NCBI GenBank assembly: GCA_007118445.1
Contig: SKRP01000243.1
Span: 1-15,152, forward strand
From: Natronohydrobacter sp.
Lineage (GTDB): Bacteria; Pseudomonadota; Alphaproteobacteria; Rhodobacterales; Rhodobacteraceae
Direction of reading: 5' to 3'
DNA: 15,152 nt
Shown here: piece by piece, positions 1-6,451 of the stretch
Layout of the letters: every line of letters starts with the position of its first letter
Numbering within the stretch: the stretch's first letter is position 1
Notes under the pieces: generated by a model
The model's input: the letters and a program-made list of their open reading frames with translations, nothing else
Told to the model about the DNA's origin: nothing
The model's database searches: none
Translations under genes and position numbers: made by a program

Positions 1-46
1 AAAAGATGGCGCCACGCTCCCCAACATGACGCCGGCGATGGTGGCG

Positions 47-442
47 CTACAGGTAGCGCCCTCCCCGTTCGAGAACTTCGACCTGATATCCATCCGGATC
101 GGCCACGAAGAAAAACCGGGCGATGACCTCTCCGGCAGGCGCGAAATCGACCAGCTTGCGCGGTGCCAGACCCTCGGCCTCGAACCGCGCATGTTCTGCG
201 GCGGCATCCGGCACCGAGACCGCCAGATGGCCATACCCGTCGCCCAGGTCATAGGGCTCTGTCCGCCCCTTGTTGACCGTCAGTTCCAGTTCGAACCCGG
301 TCTCGGAATTGCTGAGATAAAGCAGCGTGAATTCGGGAAAATCCAGCCGGTCCGCGATCTCCAGCCCGAAAGCCTGCTTGTAGAAAGCAACCGACCGGTC
401 TTCATCCAGCACGCGGATCATGCTGTGGATCATTTTCGCCAT
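47..442 (-). CDS. gloA: Lactoylglutathione lyase (glyoxalase I, VOC superfamily)
   Basis: Glyoxalase I isomerises the hemithioacetal of methylglyoxal and glutathione to S-lactoylglutathione in the cytoplasm. The 131-residue protein is a single VOC module of the usual bacterial length. The four metal ligands are visible: His6 (KMIHSMIRV), Glu53 (ELELT), His72 (GYGHLAVSV) and Glu122 (YQVEVLE), with the typical DPDGYQVEVLE ending. The reading frame could extend to a GTG at 451, but the ATG at 442-440 has a GGAGGG Shine-Dalgarno sequence at 456-451 with an 8-nt spacer, so that start is chosen. An upstream RHH protein gene reads in the same direction, 86 bp away. A TTGTCA/TGACAA inverted repeat sits directly before the ribosome binding site. 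The family assignment is firm; the substrate is inferred from the family. Confidence 0.93.
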   Translation of the reverse strand: MAKMIHSMIRVLDEDRSVAFYKQAFGLEIADRLDFPEFTLLYLSNSETGFELELTVNKGRTEPYDLGDGYGHLAVSVPDAAAEHARFEAEGLAPRKLVDFAPAGEVIARFFFVADPDGYQVEVLERGGRYL

Positions 443-457
443 TGAGCGCACCCTCCA

Positions 458-475
458 TTGTCATCACTCTGACAA
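458..475. promoter_or_regulatory. Inverted repeat TTGTCA-N6-TGACAA upstream of gloA
   Basis: A perfect 6-bp inverted repeat, TTGTCA-tcactc-TGACAA, begins 1 nt upstream of the gloA Shine-Dalgarno sequence. It could be an operator, or a small hairpin in the gloA leader. The same half-sites, arranged in the opposite order, occur upstream of the neighbouring RHH gene at 894-916. Confidence 0.4.
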
Positions 476-499
476 GTGTCGCCGCAATGGGTATGGGAT

Positions 500-521
500 G
501 GGTAGTATTGACCTACTACCC
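500..521. promoter_or_regulatory. Palindrome GGGTAGTA-N6-TACTACCC between RHH gene and gloA
   Basis: A perfect 8-bp inverted repeat, GGGTAGTA and TACTACCC, flanks the loop ttgacc. It lies 7 bp downstream of the RHH stop codon and 58 bp upstream of the gloA start. No T-run follows on the minus strand, so a classical intrinsic terminator is unlikely. An operator, or a weak hairpin after the RHH gene, both remain possible. Confidence 0.4.
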
Positions 522-528
522 GCGTTCT

Positions 529-840
529 TCAGGCAGACAGGTCCAGGGATTCGCGTCTGGCTGCCAGGCGACCCACCGGCTTCTTGCGATCGAGATACAC
601 AAGGCAGGTGCAGCGCAGCAGCGAACTGAAATTCACAGGTTCGCCATGCAACTGCACCACTTCATCCTGCAGCTTCGAGACGAAAGCTGCGGTCGACAAC
701 CCTTCGGATGTTGCCAGCTCGTCCAGTATGTCCCAGAACAGGTTTTCCAGCCGGATGCTGGTGCTTTGTCTGTTGATACGCATCCGGCGCGTTGTGGCGG
801 CGTAGCGGCGCGGATCCTGGCCCGCATAGATCTGGCACAT
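529..840 (-). CDS. Ribbon-helix-helix domain protein (RHH_4 type)
   Basis: A 103-residue protein starting MCQIYAGQDP. This opening is characteristic of a small alphaproteobacterial family with a MetJ/Arc-like ribbon-helix-helix fold. The strand that would enter the DNA major groove is about residues 18-32 (RRMRINRQSTSIRLE). It is followed by two helices (about 33-46 and 48-65). A conserved SSLLRCTCLVYL segment follows near residues 72-83, then a basic tail. An upstream in-frame ATG at 900 exists, but the ATG at 840 has GGAGGAG six bases upstream and matches the family N-terminus. Such proteins bind DNA as dimers. The target here is unknown; an inverted repeat overlapping its own likely promoter (894-916) makes autoregulation plausible. 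gloA follows on the same strand. Confidence 0.85.
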   Translation of the reverse strand: MCQIYAGQDPRRYAATTRRMRINRQSTSIRLENLFWDILDELATSEGLSTAAFVSKLQDEVVQLHGEPVNFSSLLRCTCLVYLDRKKPVGRLAARRESLDLSA

Positions 841-888
841 GATCTTCTCCTCCCCAAAACGCATTCCGTGATCGGACTGCATCTTATC

Positions 889-916
889 AGGATATGACAA
901 TCCGAAAGTTTGTCAT
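889..916 (-). promoter_or_regulatory. Putative promoter of the RHH gene with embedded operator-like inverted repeat
   Basis: A perfect 7-bp inverted repeat, ATGACAA-N9-TTGTCAT, occupies 894-916. Read on the minus strand, ATGACA (916-911) resembles a -35 box and TATCCT (894-889) a -10 box, with a 16-bp spacer. The repeat therefore spans the likely promoter, about 50-75 bp upstream of the RHH start, as expected for a repressor site. The promoter boxes are approximate. Confidence 0.4.
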
Positions 917-929
917 TCGAAAATTCGCG

Positions 930-952
930 GCCCTGTCACATATGGTCAGGGC
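930..952 (-). terminator. Possible weak terminator hairpin after the ABC operon
   Basis: On the minus strand the end of the last ATPase gene runs into GCCCTG-N11-CAGGGC, a 6-bp GC-rich stem that overlaps the stop codon at 948-946. It is followed by CGCGAATTTT, a short T-stretch. This is weak as an intrinsic terminator but correctly placed at the operon end. Confidence 0.35.
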
Positions 953-2037
953 GCGAGGCGTGTCACGGGCTGCCCGATCCGGTTGCCATTCACATACCAA
1001 TGCGCATTGGCGGCGGGGACGCGAAGCGATACCTGGTCGCCGACCGCACCAGACCAGTTGTCAAGCCGCGCCCGGAACAGATTGCGCCCTGCGGCGATCT
1101 CCAGAACCCGGTCAACACCCTCGAAAAGGATTTTTCGCACGCTGCCTTTCAGTTGGATATCGCCTTTCACGGGGTCCACATGTTCCGGTCGGAAACCCAG
1201 CTTGAGGCTGTCCGTTTCGCGCAGATCATGCGGGACACCAAGTACCGAGTCGCACCCATCAAGACCCGTCTGATCGCCTTTGACATGCGCTGTGAGGAAA
1301 TTCATGGCCGGGCTCCCGATGAAATACCCGACATATTCATTATCCGGCCGTTCGAACAGTTCCTGCGGCGTTCCCGCCTGAACGACCTTTCCGTGATTCA
1401 TGACAATCACGGTCTGCGCAAAACTGAGCGCCTCATTCTGGTCATGCGTCACCAGAACCATTGTCATCCGGTACTCGGCATTGATCGCCTTGAGCTTGCG
1501 GCGCAGTGCGAATTTCACATGCGGATCGATCACGGTCAGCGGCTCATCGAGCAGCAGCGCGGATACATCATCGCGCACCAATCCGCGCGCCAGAGACACA
1601 AGCTGTTTCTGATCTGCCGTCAGCCGAACAGCAGGTGTCCTGAGCAGATGCGTCATCTCCAGCAATTCGGCCAGATGATCCACGCGCCTGCGGATCTCAT
1701 GCGAGGGCACGCGGCGGCAGACCAGCGGAAAGGCGATATTCTGCGCCACAGTCATTGACCGATAAATGACCGGAACCTGAAAAACCTGCGCGATATTCCG
1801 GGCGCGGGTATCCTTTGCCGTCACGTCCTTGCCATCGAACAGCACGCGCCCGGTGCTGGGGCGCAGCAATCCCGAGATGATGTTCAGCATGGTTGACTTG
1901 CCGCAACCCGATGGCCCGAGCAGGGCATATGTCTGCCCGTCGGACCAGGTCATGTCCAGCGGCTCCAATGCATAGGCAGGTGTCGGCGCGGTCGGGTTAT
2001 AGGAATGTGCCAGATTGGCCAGCTGGATTTCTGCCAT
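946..2037 (-). CDS. ABC importer ATPase, GlpT-like, degenerate signature motif
   Basis: A 363-residue cytoplasmic ATPase of the MalK/UgpC (CUT1) kind that energises the importer encoded upstream. Walker A is GPSGCGKST (41-49), the Q-loop is near Gln87 (VFQVPVIY), Walker B is LLLDEP (161-166), the switch histidine is His198 (LVTHDQ), and a TOBE-like regulatory domain covers about 240-363. The signature motif is not LSGGQ but LTADQ (139-143), followed by KQLVSLARGLVR. This substitution, with the FQ-P-V-Y-MTV segment, is what I recall of rhizobial glycerol-transporter GlpT ATPases. The ATG directly follows the stop of the partner ATPase gene (TGA-ATG), and AAGGAGGGG lies just upstream. It is the last gene of the operon. 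The GlpT resemblance is from memory of the family; the substrate is not proven. Confidence 0.88.
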   Translation of the reverse strand: MAEIQLANLAHSYNPTAPTPAYALEPLDMTWSDGQTYALLGPSGCGKSTMLNIISGLLRPSTGRVLFDGKDVTAKDTRARNIAQVFQVPVIYRSMTVAQNIAFPLVCRRVPSHEIRRRVDHLAELLEMTHLLRTPAVRLTADQKQLVSLARGLVRDDVSALLLDEPLTVIDPHVKFALRRKLKAINAEYRMTMVLVTHDQNEALSFAQTVIVMNHGKVVQAGTPQELFERPDNEYVGYFIGSPAMNFLTAHVKGDQTGLDGCDSVLGVPHDLRETDSLKLGFRPEHVDPVKGDIQLKGSVRKILFEGVDRVLEIAAGRNLFRARLDNWSGAVGDQVSLRVPAANAHWYVNGNRIGQPVTRLAP

Positions 2038-3120
2038 TCACCCCTCCTTCGCGCGGGTATCGACAAGCTGCCCCTGCGCGTTGAACAGCAATGCGTCTTC
2101 AGTCCGGATTGCGACAGTCAGCTTGTCGCCTATCGCATGATCGCGGACCTCTCGTTCATGCATGGTCAACTCGGTCGCGCCCAGATCGAGAAAGGTCAGG
2201 GTTTCGGATCCGTTGACCTCTGCCAGACGCACAATGGCGCTGTAGCCCTCTGCTGCCGGATACAGACCGCCTGCGCGCAGCCCCAGAAAATAGGAACCGT
2301 CTGCAAGCCCCGCGCCCCATTCCGGGACCGCAACATCGCCAAGATCGGGGAAGCACGCGACACCATCGCGCTGCGTGAAAGGCAGGATATTGATCGGCGG
2401 GTCGCTTGTCACCTGCGCCACGTCGACCGAGCAAGGGGCCTCAAACAACGCTTCCGGCGCGCTTACCTGCAGCAATCGTCCCTTGTCCATCACCAGAACC
2501 TGATCCCCGAGCTGCAGGGCTTCGCGCGGTTCGGTCGTGGCATAGATAACAGTCATCTGGTCATTTCCGGCCAGAAGTTCGACCAGCTCAACCCGCAATT
2601 CCTCGCGCAGCTTGTAGTCGAGATTGACGAATGGCTCATCAAGCAGAAGGACCGGCGCGTTCTTGGCAAGCGCGCGCGCGATGGCCACCCGCTGTTGCTG
2701 GCCGCCCGACAACGCGCCCGGACGCCGGTCGGTCAGATGGCCCAGCTGGACCTTCTGCAGAAGCTCTTGCGCACGCGCGCGCGCCTGCGCTTTCGGTGTT
2801 CCCGAACGGATCAGCGGGAAGGCGACATTCTCGAGTGCAGTCAGATGGGGATAATTGATGAATTGCTGATACACCATTGCGATCGGTCGCTTCCAGGGCG
2901 GGGTTTTGCCGAGATCCTGCCCCTGCAACGTGATCACGCCGGAATCGACCTGTTCCAGACCGCAAATGCTGCGCAGAAGCGTTGTCTTGCCCGCGCCTGT
3001 CGGCCCCAGAAGCGTATATAGCTTGCCGCGCTCGAAATGGTGCGTCAGGCCGTCAAGATGGACAACGCCGTCCCTGTGGCGGCTGAGCTTGCTGAGTTCC
3101 AGCATGGCGCCTTTCGTCAT
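2038..3120 (-). CDS. ABC importer ATPase, GlpS-like, switch histidine missing
   Basis: The second, distinct ATPase of the importer, 361 residues from the ATG at 3120. Walker A is GPTGAGKTT (39-47), the signature LSGGQQQR (137-144) is intact, Walker B is LLLDEP (158-163), and the D-loop reads VNLDYKLRE. A TOBE-like C-terminal domain follows. Where the H-loop should read THD, the protein has YATTEPREAL (193-202), with Thr196 in the position of the switch histidine. This matches my recollection of GlpS in rhizobial glycerol transporters. The ATG overlaps the stop of the preceding permease gene as ATGA, implying translational coupling. An internal ATG at 3105 (MLELSKL) has a weak AAAGG before it and would also fit family N-termini, so the exact start is uncertain. 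The open frame extends upstream to 3225, but that part lies inside the permease gene. Confidence 0.88.
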   Translation of the reverse strand: MTKGAMLELSKLSRHRDGVVHLDGLTHHFERGKLYTLLGPTGAGKTTLLRSICGLEQVDSGVITLQGQDLGKTPPWKRPIAMVYQQFINYPHLTALENVAFPLIRSGTPKAQARARAQELLQKVQLGHLTDRRPGALSGGQQQRVAIARALAKNAPVLLLDEPFVNLDYKLREELRVELVELLAGNDQMTVIYATTEPREALQLGDQVLVMDKGRLLQVSAPEALFEAPCSVDVAQVTSDPPINILPFTQRDGVACFPDLGDVAVPEWGAGLADGSYFLGLRAGGLYPAAEGYSAIVRLAEVNGSETLTFLDLGATELTMHEREVRDHAIGDKLTVAIRTEDALLFNAQGQLVDTRAKEG

Positions 3121-3959
3121 CGGATCGCACCAGCCAGACCACCCCTTGACAGGAAGCGTTCCACGACGAAAGCCAGCAAGACCAGCGGCGCGATGGAAAT
3201 CAGCGCCGAGGCCGAAAGCGACCACCAGGGCGTCACGGAAGAGTTGAGCGACACGATGGCCACAGGCAGCAACTGTGTCTGCGTGAAGGTGAGCGTGAAG
3301 GCGAAGAAGAAGTCATTCCAGCCGAAGATCACGCAGAACATCCCCGCCACCACAAGCCCCGGCAGCGAGTTGGGCAGGATGACGCGAAAGAAGGTGGTCA
3401 CGGGTGAGCAGCCATCAAGCCAGGCCATCTCGTCAAGTTCGCGCGGGATGTTGTTGAAGAAATCCACCATCACCCAGACAGCAATCGGCATCAGAAGCGC
3501 GATATAGACCAGCACCAGACCAGCCAGACTGTCAAGCAGACCAAGCTGGCGCAGCATCAGGAAAAAGGGGATGGCCAGCACGATGGGCGGCATGATCCGC
3601 TGCGAGATGAAAAAGAAGGTGATATCGGCATTTCGGATCGGGCCGGCCCGGAACTGGAAACGTGACAAGCCATAGGCGGCCAGAGTTCCCAGTGTCAGGC
3701 TGATCAGCGACGCCGAGAAGGTGACAATGACGCTGTTGAGGTAAGGGCCGGAAATATCTGTCCCGCCCACGCCCCCGAACAGGCTGCGCCAGCCCTGAAG
3801 GCTGGGTTCGAATTGCAGCCAGGGGATCCATTTCGGTCCGCTGGTCACTGCATTCGCCGTCTTGAACGAGGTCGAGAAGGCCCAGAGGAACGGAAAGACC
3901 ACGAAGGACGACCAGAGCAGAAGAGCCGTGTACTTGATAGCGAGATAGACAGTTCTCAT
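3117..3959 (-). CDS. ABC importer inner-membrane permease, MalG type
   Basis: A 280-residue integral membrane subunit of a CUT1-type importer with about six predicted membrane spans: around residues 10-30, 74-98, 113-136, 142-165, 198-222 and 246-268. The cytoplasmic EAA coupling loop, which docks on the ATPases, is at about 174-196 (DEMAWLDGCSPVTTFFRVILP). Length and the NSVIVTF segment near residue 75 are typical of MalG-family proteins. The ATG overlaps the stop of the preceding MalF-type permease (ATGA), and its own stop overlaps the next ATPase start, so the four transporter genes form one translationally coupled block. The permease family is certain; the substrate cannot be read from the sequence. 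Confidence 0.92.
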   Translation of the reverse strand: MRTVYLAIKYTALLLWSSFVVFPFLWAFSTSFKTANAVTSGPKWIPWLQFEPSLQGWRSLFGGVGGTDISGPYLNSVIVTFSASLISLTLGTLAAYGLSRFQFRAGPIRNADITFFFISQRIMPPIVLAIPFFLMLRQLGLLDSLAGLVLVYIALLMPIAVWVMVDFFNNIPRELDEMAWLDGCSPVTTFFRVILPNSLPGLVVAGMFCVIFGWNDFFFAFTLTFTQTQLLPVAIVSLNSSVTPWWSLSASALISIAPLVLLAFVVERFLSRGGLAGAIR

Positions 3960-4834
3960 GTCCGGTCCTTTACCAGCAGGCGGATCATGACCTTCGCGAT
4001 GATGGTCAGGCTGATGATCATGATGATGAGATATGTCAGCGAGAGCGAGGCCGAATACCCGAGCTGGAAATCACGCAAACCGCGGATGTAGATATAGTAG
4101 CTTGACGTCTCTGTCGCTGTTCCCGGCCCGCCCGAGGTCATCACATAGACAGTTTCCATGATCTTCGACGCCTCGATCAGCCGGATCAGGATCGCGCCCA
4201 CCGAGATGGCCGCCATCATCGGGAATGTGACCTGAAAAAAGGTCCGGACCGGACCGGCCCCGTCGATCTGTGCGGCCAGATAGGGCTCGCGCGGGAGCGA
4301 CATCAACCCGGCCAGCAGCAGCAGGAACATGAAGGGGGTCCATTGCCAGATCTCGACGATCATCACGCTGACAAAGGCCAGTGTCGCATCTGACAGCCAG
4401 GGCTGGGCAGACAGCCCGGCTGCGCGCAGGAACCCGTTGAGCGGCCCGAGGCTTTCATGGAAGATCGTGCGCCAGATGACCGACATGATGACCGGGGTGG
4501 TCATCATCGGGATCAGGAACAGGACCCGGAAGAACCGCTTGGCGCGCACATCACCCCAGACCAGCAAGGCCAGGGCAAATCCCAGAACATACTGGATCAG
4601 GACGGTCGCACCCGCCAGCACGGAAAGCCGCCCCAGCGCCTCCCAGTAGCGGGTGTCGGCCCACATGCGCGCGTAGTTGCGCCCGCCAATATAATCCAGG
4701 CCGGGATTGAAGACGTCCCAGCTGGAAAAGCTGACCCGGACCGTGAACAGCAGCGGGAAGATGATGATCGCAACAAGGACCAGAAGGCCGGGCAGCAGAA
4801 AGACATATTTCTGGCGATACATGGACAGTCCCAT
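3956..4834 (-). CDS. ABC importer inner-membrane permease, MalF type
   Basis: A 292-residue membrane subunit of the sugar/polyol permease family. It has an N-terminal span at about 11-30, then spans near 73-93, 103-123, 152-175, 205-222 and 266-287. The EAA loop is at about 183-205 (EPYLAAQIDGAGPVRTFFQVTFP), and the conserved TSGGPG follows at 233-238. The first ATG (4834) has no good ribosome binding site. The internal ATG at 4822 (MYRQKYVFLLPG) has only a weak GGGA, so the start may be either. Sixty-three bases separate it from the binding-protein gene, and that gap contains a strong hairpin (4854-4881). Its stop overlaps the MalG-type permease start. Confidence 0.92.
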   Translation of the reverse strand: MGLSMYRQKYVFLLPGLLVLVAIIIFPLLFTVRVSFSSWDVFNPGLDYIGGRNYARMWADTRYWEALGRLSVLAGATVLIQYVLGFALALLVWGDVRAKRFFRVLFLIPMMTTPVIMSVIWRTIFHESLGPLNGFLRAAGLSAQPWLSDATLAFVSVMIVEIWQWTPFMFLLLLAGLMSLPREPYLAAQIDGAGPVRTFFQVTFPMMAAISVGAILIRLIEASKIMETVYVMTSGGPGTATETSSYYIYIRGLRDFQLGYSASLSLTYLIIMIISLTIIAKVMIRLLVKDRT

Positions 4835-4853
4835 TCTGGTGCACTGAACAAGA

Positions 4854-4881
4854 TCAGGGCCGCCCGCGCGGACGACCCTGA
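4854..4881 (-). other. Strong intergenic RNA hairpin between binding-protein and permease genes
   Basis: In the operon transcript this 28-nt segment folds into a stem of about 12 bp, including two G-U pairs, around a GCGC tetraloop. The outer arms are TCAGGG and CCCTGA. It starts 16 nt after the binding-protein stop. No U-tract follows, so it is more likely an mRNA-stabilising or processing structure, or a partial attenuator, than a full terminator. Comparable hairpins between malE-like and malF-like genes raise binding-protein yield over membrane subunits; that role here is inferred. Confidence 0.5.
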
Positions 4882-4897
4882 GCCGAACGCGCAGTGC

Positions 4898-6418
4898 TCA
4901 GCGCGCGTCTTCCAGAGCGACAACATTCGCATAGGCATCGCGGACACGGTCAGCCCCGATACGCTCGACGATCTGGCGCCATTCATCAGCGACACTGTCC
5001 AGCGCCTCCTGAGCGCTGCGCTGCCCGGCCATGGCCTCTGAAACACCAGCCGCAAGCGAGGACATGAACTGTCCGACACCCGGCACACGCAGGTCGAAGA
5101 CGCGGTTGTGATGACCGTCGATCGCGGCCAGCGTCTCGACATAGCTCTGCGCGGTGGCGTCTTCCCAACCCATGTTTTCGGACCAGAAAGATGCGTCGAA
5201 ATGGGCCTCGCGATACGGGTTCACACCGAAACGACCGACTTGCAGGTCATGATTGGTATTGGCCCCATTGGCGAAGAAGCACAGGTAGTCGAAGGCCATA
5301 TCCTTGTTCTGGCTGGCTTCGGCCACGGCACTTGTCCAACCCCATGTGATATAGGCCGCACGATTGGGCTCGTCGAATGTATCCCATTCGCCGGTCATGC
5401 GGTTCCAGACCTCGGTCGCGCCGGGCAGCATCGCCGCGCCGACCTGGTTACGGATCGGGCTGTCCTCCTGCATCGCCTGGATGAAGGCATCATCCCAGCT
5501 GTAGCTCATCAATGTCTGGCCGCCGCCGAACGAGAAGATCTCGTCCCCGAGCCCGAAATTGGTCCCGCCGGGCGGGAAGGCAGCGCGCGCTTCGATGAAC
5601 CGTTCCAGCCCACGCACCCAGCCGGGCGTATTGATCAGGGGCTCCATCGATTCAAGGTCGAAGAAGAAACCACCGGTCACATCCGGATGCTTTGCATAAG
5701 GTGCCGCGCGACTGATAAAGGCCGAGAACATCAGGTCATCACGCGCAACCACTTCGGCCGAACCGTAATTTGTCTCGCCCGACCCATCCCAGTCCCAGCC
5801 GGAAAAGAAGATCGCGACCTCATTGTATTCTTCCCATGTCGCCGGAATGGTCAGGTCCCGCCCCATCTCTTCGCGAAAACGCGCCTGGATCTCTTCATTC
5901 TCAAAAATATCCAGTCGGTATTTCAGGTAGTGACGGTCTCCGTCCATCGTGAATTGCAGCATCCGGTCGCCCCATGTGGCCACATCGCGATATGTCGCGG
6001 TGACCGCCTGCATTTCCGGATTTTCCTGAAACTCGGCTGGAATTTCGGCAAGATAGGAATGAAAATCGCCCACCCAGAGCGACCCGTAGAACAGCACATC
6101 ATAGGCCGCCTGTCCGGTCTGGAAAGGGATCATGATCCGCTGGAACAGATCGCCGAACGGCACATGCACGACATTCACATTCGCACCAGTCAGCCGCTGG
6201 AAGTGATCTGCGTGCAAGGCGGTCGGTTCGCCGATAACCGGGATCGCATGGGTGATGATGTTCAGGCTGCGCCCGGAATAGTCTTTCGCGCCAATCGCCT
6301 CGAAACTGCACATTCCGGGAATATCCGGCCCGATGCCCACCTCTTCAGATATTGCGAAACCGGCACCACCGGACACGCACAGCGCTGAACTGAGCAAGAG
6401 GGTTCTTTTCAGTGACAT
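4898..6418 (-). CDS. Periplasmic solute-binding protein of the ABC importer (family 1, MalE-like)
   Basis: A 506-residue extracellular solute-binding protein that captures the ligand and delivers it to the two permeases. A Sec signal peptide is clear: MSLKR, a hydrophobic stretch LLLSSALCVSGGAG, and a likely cleavage site after GFA (about residue 22). The mature part shows the family-1 pattern: an early strand GRSLNIITHAIPV (about 49-61), a VVHVPFGDLFQRI segment, YDVLFYGSLWVGDF, and a late TWGWTSAVAEAS near residue 359. It is longer than simple MalE-type proteins (about 400) and closer to the long polyol/glycerol binding proteins. The ATG has GGGAGGAG six bases upstream, and the dehydrogenase stop is only 33 bp away. 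I do not recognise a close named homologue, so the ligand is open. Confidence 0.9.
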   Translation of the reverse strand: MSLKRTLLLSSALCVSGGAGFAISEEVGIGPDIPGMCSFEAIGAKDYSGRSLNIITHAIPVIGEPTALHADHFQRLTGANVNVVHVPFGDLFQRIMIPFQTGQAAYDVLFYGSLWVGDFHSYLAEIPAEFQENPEMQAVTATYRDVATWGDRMLQFTMDGDRHYLKYRLDIFENEEIQARFREEMGRDLTIPATWEEYNEVAIFFSGWDWDGSGETNYGSAEVVARDDLMFSAFISRAAPYAKHPDVTGGFFFDLESMEPLINTPGWVRGLERFIEARAAFPPGGTNFGLGDEIFSFGGGQTLMSYSWDDAFIQAMQEDSPIRNQVGAAMLPGATEVWNRMTGEWDTFDEPNRAAYITWGWTSAVAEASQNKDMAFDYLCFFANGANTNHDLQVGRFGVNPYREAHFDASFWSENMGWEDATAQSYVETLAAIDGHHNRVFDLRVPGVGQFMSSLAAGVSEAMAGQRSAQEALDSVADEWRQIVERIGADRVRDAYANVVALEDAR

Positions 6419-6451
6419 TCCTATCTCCTCCCAAAGATTGAGTTGATGAAA

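Noticed and set aside
1..46. Possible start of another minus-strand gene (ATG at 27, MLGSVAPSF...)
   Set aside because: No ribosome binding site is visible, and only nine codons lie in the window, too little to support a gene.
910..1758. Long plus-strand open frame of 282 codons
   Set aside because: It lies entirely opposite the well-supported GlpT-like ATPase and its upstream gap, with no recognisable domain. It is an antisense shadow of GC-rich coding sequence.
5108..6388. Plus-strand open frame of 426 codons
   Set aside because: It is antisense to the solute-binding protein gene, which has a signal peptide, ribosome binding site and family motifs. The plus frame has none.
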